A model generated the notes under the pieces. The model was not told the origin of the DNA, ran no database searches, and saw only the letters and a list, made by a program, of their open reading frames with translations. This document shows positions 19,838 through 28,346 of a DNA stretch of 31,411 nucleotides, piece by piece. This DNA comes from Paulinella micropora (lineage: Eukaryota; Cercozoa; Imbricatea; Euglyphida): positions 50,269-81,679 of the forward strand of contig BJOX01000093.1 of assembly GCA_009731375.1 (NCBI GenBank), written 5' to 3'. The first letter of the stretch is position 1, and every line of letters starts with the position of its first letter. The position numbers and the translations under genes were made by a program.

Positions 19838-21596
19838 AAAAGAAGACTTGAGAGCTCGTTCCACTTACTTTGCCGGATACCGGTTAGATACAGGAACACT
19901 AGGTCAGTCAGCCTGTCCAGCGTGTGACGGTCGTGAGGCGTGCCGGTGGCAAAGACATCGTCCTTGAGCGATGACGGTAATAATGCTCGCGCGCGGGGCA
20001 GCAAGGTCCGTAGGTCTGTTAGGTGCGCGTGCCGTAGCTGATCGTGGAGCTCCCCGAGCGGTAAATCAGGCCGCCCACTTAAATAAGACTCGAGCTTGTC
20101 CAGGACAAAGTCGCGGTGGAGGCCGAACCTGGCCACCACGGCGGGCGTACATGAATGGCGGTGCTTGAACAGGCGCAGCAGCCGGTGCTTCTTGAGCTGC
20201 AGCTTCAGGCCGGGCGTGTCCCGGTGAGAGTTGATGAGCATTCGTATCTCGGCTGCGCGCCCGGGGTCAATGTCCCTTGCTGACAGCAGCTCGTGTGCCT
20301 GCTTCGTGCCGTCCTGTCTGTCGGCAGCTGGGGCGCGCCGTGTACCAGCGTTTTCCACTAGTACATTTAAGCCGTTTTCTGTCAGGAGCTTGAACAAGCT
20401 ACCGGTGTAGTCATTGTAATAGTGAGCCTGCCGGGCCCTGACCAGCGAGGCCAAGTCGTTGCCCGCCGGCGCCTGTTTGCGCAAACTCGGCTTGATTGGC
20501 GCGATGTTCACCAGGCACAAGTTAATCAACCTCGCTTTCCGTACCCTCATCATGCCCTGCAGTGCCGCCGCGGGGTCCGTCGTGGAGTCGACGAGCGCCA
20601 CGTTAACGCAGTGAAACCTGGCCGACTCTAGCGAGACGCCCGATTCGACCGTGGGTGAGGCCAGAACATGCCGTAGCTGACCGCTGTCCACGAGTTCGTC
20701 ATTTCGCTCAGGGCATCTTTCTCGGCCGAGCTAGTCTCGCGTGTCAGGAATAAGGTTTGGTCGCCACGCAGAGGTTGCAGCGCGCCCAAGAAATTGGCAA
20801 ACGTGTACTGGACCTGCCCGCCGGCGTGGCGCTGGCGGATGTCTCGTGACCATTCCGCCAAGTTGGTCGTGACCCTGACGCGTGGATGTAGCTCAAGTGG
20901 CGCCACGTAGCTAGACCAAACCAGGTGGGGCCTTGGCGTGCCTCTGCGCCACTGCCTGATCGTCTCCAGAGTCATGGATGAGCAATTCGCGTCGGCGGCC
21001 ATGACAAGCCTGCAGCGCCGGCAGAGGCCGCGCAGTTGAGCCAGCAGGCGAGTGGACCACTTGAGCAAGGTCTTGTTATGGAAAATCTCGGTGAAGAGTG
21101 ATTCCGACTCGTCGAGCACCAAGGTATCGGGGTAATGCCCACGCAGCTTATAGAGCGAGTGGATGGTCACGACGAGGCGGTCGGGCGGGCTGCTCCAGTC
21201 TTTGAGGTCGCGGTAGCTCCGGAAGCCGAGGTGGCCGAACCGCTTGACGAGGTCGTTGACCAAGAGGACACGGGTAGATAGGATCCAGCAGCTGGTGCCG
21301 GGCGGCAGCTGTTGGGCAATAACGGTTGTTTTGCCCGAGCCCGTCGGTCTTTTTAAGATGATCGTGCGGGCGCCGGGGGGTATGGCTCGCTCGGCGTCGA
21401 GGTATCTATCGTCACAGACATAGCTGGTCTCGCCGGGCTGCAGGTCCCAGCCACTGAATGGTTCGAGTTCGAGGTGGGCATACGTGTCGCCGCACCACTG
21501 CCGCGCACACCACCGGCCCTCGCGCTGATACACATCGTACGAGAGCTCGGGACACCGGACCGGTGCATGTATTCGGCAGGGTTCTGACTCGTCCAT
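19834..21596 (-). pseudogene. Second UL9-like (origin-binding type) helicase, frameshifted
   Basis: A stand-alone helicase distinct from the primase fusion. The N-terminal half starts at 21596 (M-D-E-S-E-P, preferred over 21614) and carries Walker A PTGSGKTT (residues 84-91), LVLDESES (about 159-166) and VMAADA. The C-terminal half is in another frame from about 20691 and has ASPTVESGVSLE and LQGMMRVRKARL, the motif V and VI region. The frame change lies between about 20690 and 20725, so one indel separates the two ATPase halves and as read the protein would not hydrolyse ATP. The family (herpes origin-binding protein type, superfamily 2) unwinds DNA at origins. The last ~55 codons are duplicated in the right arm. 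Indel error and decay are both possible. Confidence 0.75.
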
Positions 21597-21626
21597 ATTT
21601 CTTGAAATATGCACAAACAGAAGACT

Positions 21627-23965
21627 TTATTTTTTAAAGAACGAATCGATGCCTTTGGTAAAGCCAGCCGACCGCGGCGCTAGTTTCTCTATGTATGAAT
21701 CTATCAGTTGCCCACAGTTGCCGCCCACGAGCGACAGCAGTGACACCAAGCCCGGCTTGCTTGCTCGGACATAAGCGGCCAGATCGAGTTTGTTCACGTT
21801 TCCCCTGTCCGCTGCTAACACTTGCCTAAACTTCTTGGCTTGTTTGAGCGAGCCAGTCTTCTGCATAACGTAGCGCAAGCGGTCGCCGGGCAGCGGCGGC
21901 GGTTCCATTTGCCGGGATACAACGACAGCCACGCTCGTTTCGGCATTTTTGTAACTGTCACCGAGGGTTGTGGTCAGCACAAAGTCCTCGTAGCACAGTA
22001 GGCTGGCCGGCCCCATGATCTTGTCTAGGCTGGTCTTGATAAGGGCCAGGCACAGCGATGTCGGCTCTCTAGCCAGCATCGTTTTGAGCAGCTCCGAATA
22101 GAGCTTGTCAAAGTACGGCGCCCCGTCACGGCGGGTTGAGCGCATCCCTTTGACTAGCAAACTCTTGCTATCTTCAGAAGGAGAGCCAAAGGCCCATCCG
22201 CTATACATTTTCTTGCTGGAGATCAGGAAAGGCTCGATTGTCTTTTCCACCTCGAGTGAAATGGGAGAAGGTAGCTGGCTATTCACGGCCCGTGCCACCT
22301 TCTTGCCCAAGGCAAACAGTTCTTCCCGCGAAGATGGCTTGGGGGTAAAGTGACAAAACAAACTGTCCGTGTCGGTGTACACGACTGACAGGCCCGGAAA
22401 GGAACTCTCTGCGATTTCGATTGCTTTTTTGATTGTCTGTTGTCCGAGTGTAGTGATTGCTTCAGCCACCACCACCATCCCGTACATCGAACTCTTTAGA
22501 CAGAAGAAGCCGTAAGCCGCGTTCGCGCATACCTTCTCGGCCATCTGGCGCGCGTTCAGTACAGTGCGCTCGACATCGGAGTGGCTGTCTTCATCTGCTG
22601 TTTGGTCCTCTTCCGCGCCTCGAGCAGGTTTTTGACGATTGTCGGTACCAGTCCAGGCACATCCTGACGGAAACAGGCCCTTCTAGCGCTCGGTAAGAGC
22701 AGATCAAGACAGCGAGCGCGTGGCTGTCCAGGCTCTACAATGGTAGAGCTGCAAATGTTGTAGGCGATCATGATCGAGGGATAGAGTGACGCAAAGTCCA
22801 GTGTCAGCACGTGGTCGATGAGCCCCGTTACTTTCGGCTGCATGACATAAGCCCCTACATATTTCTCGTCCCCTTGTAAGCGGTCGCCGTCCTTGGCTCG
22901 CGCCATCACCATCCCACGGGCTTTGGCTTCGGCATAAAAATGGCTTAAGACGCGAAAAGAGACGCCGCGAGTGTGAAGGTCCTGGCGGAACACATGTGTT
23001 ACCTCCGCAAGCGCGTTATCGGCCGCGTCAACGCCGAGCTTGTCGTATAGCTCGACTACCAGCTCACAGTCTTGTAGATAATACTCAACTACTGCCGACA
23101 TCCGGCCTTGTTCGAATAAAGAAAACATTTTCCTAATTTCTAGTCCCGTTTTGCCTTGTGTCCTCAGGATGTCACGGGCGATTGTGTCTAAGCGGTAATC
23201 ACGGAACTTGAGTTGGCTCTGCTTCACGTACGCAAAGAGGTCCAGGTCTATTCTACCCGGGACTTGCCGCCAGCGCCGGTCAGTGATCGTACACTTGTAG
23301 CCAGGGAGGCGCGAGAGGTAGCCAAAGCCCCTTCCACCGCGCGCAGAGAGATATCGCTCATCAAAGTTATGACCATTGTACGAGAGCAGTATGTCAGGGT
23401 CGTTGGTCTGGACGAAGCTCTGCCACTGAAGCAGAAGGTCTTGTTCGTCCTTACACTCGATCGCGAAACCCGTCTCGCGCTCGCATTTGTTCAAGTGGAA
23501 AACAGCCCTACTAACAGCCCCGTCGCGCCCACGAAAGACCGAGCCAATACAGATAACCTTGTCGGTCGTGCGAGCTGGATTAGGGAAGGCGCCGGGTACC
23601 GGGGTAAAGGTCTCTATATCGAAACTCAGTATGCTTAGCCGGATACCGGTTGGTACTTTCGGAACCCACCCCCTGGCGGTCATGAAAGCAAGGACCGGGT
23701 GTATATCCGCTTCCAATGGTTCACGGTGGGCCTCAGCGACTCGCCTCATTTCTTCCCGCGCGCGAAAGGTCATTTTTGTATAACGCCTGGGCCCGTTCGA
23801 GGCCCGGGTCGGTACCAGATCAATTGGCTCACCGCCGGGGTGCGTTCCCTCAAAATAGAAGGAAGACGACAAATCATAAACTTCTGTGCCATCGATACCA
23901 AACAAGCTTAGTCGATCAGGTTGACCGTTTCGGCCTGGCGTGACATGGTACGCGTAATAAAACAT
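21627..23965 (-). pseudogene. Family B DNA polymerase, frameshifted
   Basis: Replicative DNA polymerase with proofreading domain, about 790 codons overall, short for viral PolB. The first part (ATG 23965, frame closed at 22556) has Exo I SFDIETF (residue 116-118 acidic pair), Exo II SYNGHNFD, Exo III YYLQDC, a KYVGAYV element and motif A DFASLYPSIM. The second part lies in a different frame ending at 21627, with motif B KVCANAAYGF, motif C YTDTDS and KKMYSGW. The frames switch between about 22565 and 22610, just before motif B. All catalytic motifs are intact; only the single frame change breaks the gene. The extreme C-terminus, GIDSFFKK, looks like a PCNA-binding (PIP) box. It is codirectional with the UL9-like helicase, 30 bp upstream of it. 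Decay, sequencing indel or recoding cannot be told apart here. Confidence 0.85.
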
Positions 23966-24024
23966 TTTTTTTACCTTGCTGGTATTTCTATAAATACTTC
24001 ACAGAAGATAAAAATTTAATCATT
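23966..24024. promoter_or_regulatory. A/T-rich PolB upstream region
   Basis: Between the PolB ATG and the end of the next gene lies an A/T-rich spacer with a small palindrome, GTATTT-CTAT-AAATAC (23982-23997), 17-32 bp upstream of the PolB start. It is likely a core promoter box. Inference from position only. Confidence 0.4.
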
Positions 24025-25109
24025 TTAGGGGAAAATGTTTAGAACAGTAGCGATATCAACAAACTCCTTGCTCCTAATCTTGCTATATTCATGCTCCCAA
24101 ATGTAATAGAGCTTGAAATCGGGGGGCATCGAGTCCTTAATCGAGCATTGTTTCCTTCCATAACACGCTGTTGAGTCTCTCATTGTGCTTCGGGTGCTCG
24201 GGTGGGTAGCCATGACAGGCGTTGCTCATAAACTCAAAGCCCGTGTTGCGTTCTTGGTCGTAGCCATCGAGACGGTACTTGTGTGGCCCCGGTACCTTGA
24301 ATTCTTTGCCAATGCTCCAGCCTTGTTCCTCGAGCTTGTCCCATACTTCGCACGGCTTGGGGATCAGGCCTCGTAAGAAGGCATGACGCGCGCATAGCTG
24401 ATCCGATCGCCCATTCCCATCCGTATAATTTGCCTGAAGCTTGGCGCCGTCGGGACACTCGTTATATGGACTTCTTACGGTATATGTACCTTTGGCGTTG
24501 GCATGCGTTGCACATAGCTTTTGAGGACGGCCATTTTCATCCGTATAGTGTGCGTAGATCTTGGCGCCTTCTGGGCAGGCGGTACACGGTCTTCTTACGG
24601 TATATGTGCCTTTGGCGTTGGCATGAGCCGCACATAGCTTTCGGGGGCGGCCGTTCTCGTCGTTGTGAACCGCCTCGAACTTGGCACCTTCTGGGCAGGC
24701 GGTACACGGTCTTCTTACGGTATATGTGCCTTTGTCCTTGGCATGGACCGCACATAGCTTGTTCGGACGGCCGTTTTCGTCTTTATAGCCTGCCTGAAGC
24801 TTGGCGCCTTCTGGGCAGGCAATACACGGGGTTTGCACAATGTACGTGCCTTTGGCCTTGGCATGGGCCGCGCATAGCTTTTTAGGACGGCCGTTTTCGT
24901 CCTTGTAATTTGCATGGCGCTTGGCGCTTTCTGGACAGGCAGTGCACGGACTTTTTTACGATATAGGTTCCCTTGGCCTTGGCATGGGTCGCGCATAGCT
25001 TTTGATAACGGCCGTTTTCGTCTTTGAAGCTGGCGGTCTTTTTTGCACCTAACGGGCAGTCGAGACAGAGCCGACGAGTCTTAGCCTTTTTCGTTGGTGG
25101 TTCAGACAT
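24025..25109 (-). pseudogene. EsV-1-7-like repeat protein with C-terminal nuclease domain
   Basis: Starts at 25109 (M-S-E-P-P-T-K-K). Six 40-residue repeats with exact 120-bp spacing follow the pattern C-x2-C-P-x-GAK, DENGR, LCAxHA, GTYxV. They resemble, with different spacing, the Cys/His EsV-1-7 motif first described in Ectocarpus virus EsV-1; the last repeat has lost its first Cys. A C-terminal domain has RLDGYD, TGFEF and ACHGYPPEH, then YIWEHEY, a restriction-like (VSR/PD-(D/E)XK type) nuclease pattern common in large DNA viruses. Two frame changes break it: one at a six-A homopolymer near 24951-24956 after repeat 1, another near 24140-24165 inside the nuclease domain. It sits upstream of PolB in the same direction. 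It is a predicted DNA- or protein-binding zinc module joined to an endonuclease. Confidence 0.6.
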
Positions 25110-25255
25110 CCTGGTCTTTTCGATATGTGAGATACGACTCCTGTTTTTTCAGAAGACCGCGCGGTCCATTAATCGAAAAATTCCCGTTTTTCGAAAAAGA
25201 GGCATTTTCTGGCGGGGCCGGCCATATCCATATTTTTATAGAAAGAAATATTTAA
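25110..25255. promoter_or_regulatory. Upstream cassette shared with the zinc-finger gene
   Basis: 25141-25216 is about 85-90% identical to 26741-26810. Shared features are TTTCAGAA, a CCGCGCGG core (here a perfect 12-bp palindrome GACCGCGCGGTC at 25155-25166), TCCATTAATC, A-rich stretches, TTTTCGAAAA and GGCGGG. It lies just upstream of the 25109 start and shares the TCTCA...ACCAGGA leader with the other gene. It is probably a promoter or regulatory module. Confidence 0.6.
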
Positions 25256-26707
25256 TTATACAACTTTGATCACGAGGTCTTTAAGCATATCTATAAATGG
25301 GAAATTGACTGGGCTGTTTATGTCCTTTCCGAAAATGAACGGCAATTTTTCGTATTCGGATGATAGCTCGTCATCACCGGCATTAACACGGTCGTAGAAC
25401 ATGTAGATAATCGACGTTTTCGCCGGGTGCAAGGCGATCTTCCCATTCTTAATATCGTCGAGTACCTCCTTGACCTTCTGGTAGCGCTCTTCTAGTGACG
25501 GGTTGAACAACTCGTCATCGACATAGAAGAGGTGAGGGTTAAAACGAATCCAGACGATGTGCCCCTCGTCCCCGACCGACGATCCTTTGCGAAGTGCGGT
25601 ATTAACTTCAATCATTCGTGCCAAGTCGCAGGCCGTCTTGTCGTGATGAGCCCCCTCGTCGTTTTCCAAAAGCAGCAATATGCCCATCTCCTGGAAGGTT
25701 AGGATACGAAAATCTGGAAAACGGAGTCGCGATGTTGTGGGCGGCGCCGCGGAGTCAATCTCGAGACAACGATTGACAGCTATCGAGTTGGCTCGGTCGC
25801 GATCGAACAGGTAGCCTTCCTTGGTCAGGAAAGCGGCCATTTGATCCTCTGTTTTTTTGCCGGCCACCAGTCCACTTTTGGTATGACGGTACTGAATGTG
25901 GTAGGACAGTGCTTCACGGGTCGGGTGGCGGTTGAACATACAAGCCATCTTGCCCTCACCCGGGACGTGAAGGGTTGTCTCACCTTCATTGTACGGACAG
26001 AGAAAAGTCCAGTTTTTGCTTTTCTCGTGGGATTGTTCATGAGCAGTGCGAGTGCTCGAATGTGAAAAGCTCTTGTCACAGGTCCCGCACTTAAACGGGC
26101 GCTCCTGGGTATGAGTACGAATATGGACTTCTAGACTACCTTTCGTTGTGAAAGACTGTTTACAATCGCCATATGTACATACATGCTCGCGCATTTGTAG
26201 ATGGCATGACTTTATATGTTGTGCGAGATTAGTCCGCCCATCAGTTTTGAACTCGCAGAATTTACACGCGTGCTGTTTTTTTGCCTTGGTATGGATATTC
26301 TTGATGTGCTTCTGGAGACTACACTCCAGTGTAAAGAACTTGCTGCATTCACCACATTTGTATCTTTTCCCTTCGTGGATGCTTGCCATATGTTGACGCA
26401 GGTGGTTACCATTGATCGATGTATATTCGCACCCCACATGGGGGCATACGAAATGATATGTCAAAAACTCGATCCCCTGTTCATCAGCGCATTTCTTACA
26501 CAGGCGCCTTTTGTTGCCCTGTAAATCATCATAAGACGCTTGCGTCACTTTTCGACCCTTATCATGATAGCAAGAGACACAGGCGTTCTGCCACTGCCTG
26601 TCTGTGTTAGACTTATACGTGAGGGTCCCATTCGGCAACGTTTTAATTTCGCATGATTCCTTGGTTAGCTTTTGCTTCTTGGCGGTCCGCTGGATATGTT
26701 CGTCCAT
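25256..26707 (-). CDS. C2H2 zinc-finger protein with C-terminal nuclease-like domain
   Basis: Intact frame of 483 residues from the ATG at 26707 (M-D-E-H-I-Q), chosen because a TATA-like tract lies just upstream; an in-frame ATG at 26773 falls inside the shared upstream cassette. Near residues 43-77 is CVSC...ASYDD...RRLCKKCA, a degenerate relative of the Cys repeats of the neighbouring gene with the His replaced by Cys. Five C2H2 fingers follow (about 88-228), plus one atypical finger to about 275. The C-terminal ~180 residues contain RFPDFRI, LLLENDEGAHH, CDLARM and WIRFNPHLF, a conserved pattern of giant-virus and algal proteins that I read as a nuclease-like fold. Likely a sequence-specific DNA-binding protein with cleavage activity, or a regulator. 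Target unknown. Confidence 0.7.
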   Translation of the reverse strand: MDEHIQRTAKKQKLTKESCEIKTLPNGTLTYKSNTDRQWQNACVSCYHDKGRKVTQASYDDLQGNKRRLCKKCADEQGIEFLTYHFVCPHVGCEYTSINGNHLRQHMASIHEGKRYKCGECSKFFTLECSLQKHIKNIHTKAKKQHACKFCEFKTDGRTNLAQHIKSCHLQMREHVCTYGDCKQSFTTKGSLEVHIRTHTQERPFKCGTCDKSFSHSSTRTAHEQSHEKSKNWTFLCPYNEGETTLHVPGEGKMACMFNRHPTREALSYHIQYRHTKSGLVAGKKTEDQMAAFLTKEGYLFDRDRANSIAVNRCLEIDSAAPPTTSRLRFPDFRILTFQEMGILLLLENDEGAHHDKTACDLARMIEVNTALRKGSSVGDEGHIVWIRFNPHLFYVDDELFNPSLEERYQKVKEVLDDIKNGKIALHPAKTSIIYMFYDRVNAGDDELSSEYEKLPFIFGKDINSPVNFPFIDMLKDLVIKVV

Positions 26708-26713
26708 TCCTGG

Positions 26714-26815
26714 TGTTATATATATGAGACTTGATTCATGTTCTTTCAGAAACCCGCGCGGTCCATTAATCAAAAAATTCCGATTTTCGAAAAGAGGCGA
26801 TTTCGGCGGGAAATC
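26714..26815. promoter_or_regulatory. TATA-like box and shared upstream cassette, zinc-finger gene
   Basis: An ATATATATAA tract (26716-26725, minus strand) lies about 10-18 bp before the 26707 start. Upstream, 26741-26810 repeats the cassette found before the 25109 gene (CCGCGCGG, TCCATTAATC, TTTTCGAAAA, GGCGGG). Shared leader plus cassette suggest the two genes are co-regulated. Confidence 0.6.
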
Positions 26816-26887
26816 TTAATTCGATAGGCCTGAACCGGAAATTCAAAGTTTCTGAGTCGGACAGGTTTCACAGTGGGCACTGCTGCC

Positions 26888-27050
26888 CCGCGCGCGGGCA
26901 CTACTACCCTCAGTGCTCAAGGACGATGTCTTTGCCACCGGCATGCCTCACGACCGTCACACACTGGACAGGCTGACTGACCTAGTGTTCCTGTATCTAA
27001 CCGGTATCCGGCAAAGTAAGTGGAACGAGCTCTCAAGTCTTCTTTTTTAA
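26888..27050 (+). pseudogene. C-terminal fragment of UL9-like helicase
   Basis: About 55 codons matching the end of the 19834-21596 helicase (LKDDVFATG, RLTDLVFLYL, SKWNELSSLLF), on the opposite strand. No ATPase motifs are present. The fragment is left by the inner breakpoint of the inverted duplication. Confidence 0.85.
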
Positions 27051-27301
27051 TTAAAAACCTTCATTCTAGTGACGGTCGTCAAACTCCTACCCGGCGTGGT
27101 TACAACGTCGATAATGACCCCGGTGCCCAGCGACGGCGACAGGTCTTGGAGAGCGGTGTGATGGGGTGTGTCTGCGAGCTGTGCAGGTGATAGCATGACA
27201 ATCTCCTGTCGCAGGGGCCCGTTGCCTGTGTCAGGTACCCAGACATAGACTGCTCCTCCGGGGTCCGCCGCCCGCAACAGCTCGCGGGGGAAGTTATTCA
27301 T
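27047..27301 (-). CDS. Hypothetical 84-residue protein, second copy
   Basis: Identical in sequence to the 19583-19837 ORF, inverted. Its stop overlaps the stop of the helicase fragment within TTAATTAA, as in the left arm. Function is unknown; duplication adds no independent evidence of coding because the arms are nearly identical throughout. Confidence 0.45.
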   Translation of the reverse strand: MNNFPRELLRAADPGGAVYVWVPDTGNGPLRQEIVMLSPAQLADTPHHTALQDLSPSLGTGVIIDVVTTPGRSLTTVTRMKVFN

Positions 27302-27359
27302 GACGTAGCGGGCGATGTTGTTTGGTCCGCGCCTCTCCGAGCAGACGAAAAGAGAACTT

Positions 27360-28262
27360 TTATTTTTCTTTACCAGACAAAAGGCTGCATTTGTAGATAG
27401 CCAGAGCCATCTTGGCGTCCGACAGGGCGTTGTGCGAGGCCAGGTCTTCGCGTTCTCCGGTCGGCACGATTTTTCTATAAATTTGTCCTAGCTTGAGTCC
27501 ACTAGTAAGTTTGCGCGCTAGCTGCAGTGTACAGATGGTGTTGAGACCAACCAGGTCGACGCCAGGCAAGCCCTGTTTGAGCATGCGTAGGTCAAACGAT
27601 AGGTTGTGGCCAATCACGACGCCGCCCGCGGTCGTAACGTCGCGCATCAATTTCACCAGCGTAGCGATTTCCACGGCCGCGTCATGGGGTGAGCTGCGCA
27701 CCTGTTCCCAGCTTATGCCGTGCACGGCTTCAGCCGCTTCCGAGATGCGCACCATACGGTTGTGGTAGCGAATGAGCTTGCAACACTCCATCTTGGTCTC
27801 GCCGTTGACTTTGAGCACGTAGCCAAGCTGGATAGGGACGTCGGTGCTCTACAAGCCCGTCGTCTCGGTATCGAAGGCAAGCACGGCCGTGTCGTCCAGC
27901 ACGAGCGGCGGGCCGGCGGGCGGTCGGGCCAGCCCCTTGCGCACGAGCGTGGCGATCAAGTACTTGTCACGACGAGCATTCAGCAGACTGCGGTGTGACT
28001 TGTCCCACGCCAATTTGTGCTCCAGTCGCCTGGCTGCCCGTTGCTTCTTTAGGGCTTCGCTGTCCCTTACACGCTTCCATAACCCGGCGTTCTTGAGCGA
28101 ATATATGATGCGTCTGGCCCTGACCTTGTCGCCCCCTACGTGCCTCGTGACGTTGGTGCAGTGCTGAAGCACGTTCCACGGAGCGGCCGGGTCCCTCTCC
28201 AGTCTCGGATCGTGCTGGACGCAAAGTTCCACGCAGCACACGGCCGGAATTTCTTGGACCAT
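27360..28262 (-). pseudogene. DEDDh exonuclease with in-frame TAG, second copy
   Basis: Identical to the 18622-19524 gene, including Exo I, II and III motifs and the TAG immediately after Exo I (here at 27849-27851 on the minus strand). The stop therefore predates the duplication or was copied by gene conversion. Start chosen at 28262 by equivalence with 18622. It is transcribed away from the second primase-helicase copy. Confidence 0.75.
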
Positions 28263-28346
28263 TGAATTTTTTCTTCGTTGCGCTGTATTGGTATACACTC
28301 AGAAGAAAAAAAAAATTCTGGGCGTTGGATTTTATATCAAAAAAAA
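28263..28346. promoter_or_regulatory. Divergent promoter region, second copy
   Basis: Same A/T-rich 84-bp spacer as 18538-18621, inverted, with GTATACAC, poly-A runs and TTTTATATCA just before the primase-helicase ATG at 28347. Confidence 0.5.

Larger units (their letters stand above)
15470..20003. repeat. Inverted duplication, left arm
   Basis: This segment is repeated in reverse complement at 26881-31411; position x pairs with 46884 minus x over most of the length, shifting to 46881 minus x at the outer end because of a 3-bp deletion in the right arm. It contains most of the primase-helicase, the exonuclease, the 84-codon ORF and the last ~55 codons of the UL9-like helicase. The left arm extends to the window's primase 3' end; the outer limit of the repeat is not visible because the window stops. 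Confidence 0.97.

Noticed and set aside
22565-22610. Programmed ribosomal frameshift in PolB
   Set aside because: I see no classical slippery heptamer or evident downstream pseudoknot at the switch; left as indel or decay, though not excluded.
24430-24885. 151-codon plus-strand frame with repeating Trp/Arg-rich peptide
   Set aside because: Antisense of the EsV-1-7-like 120-bp repeats; the minus-strand reading has conserved Cys/His spacing.
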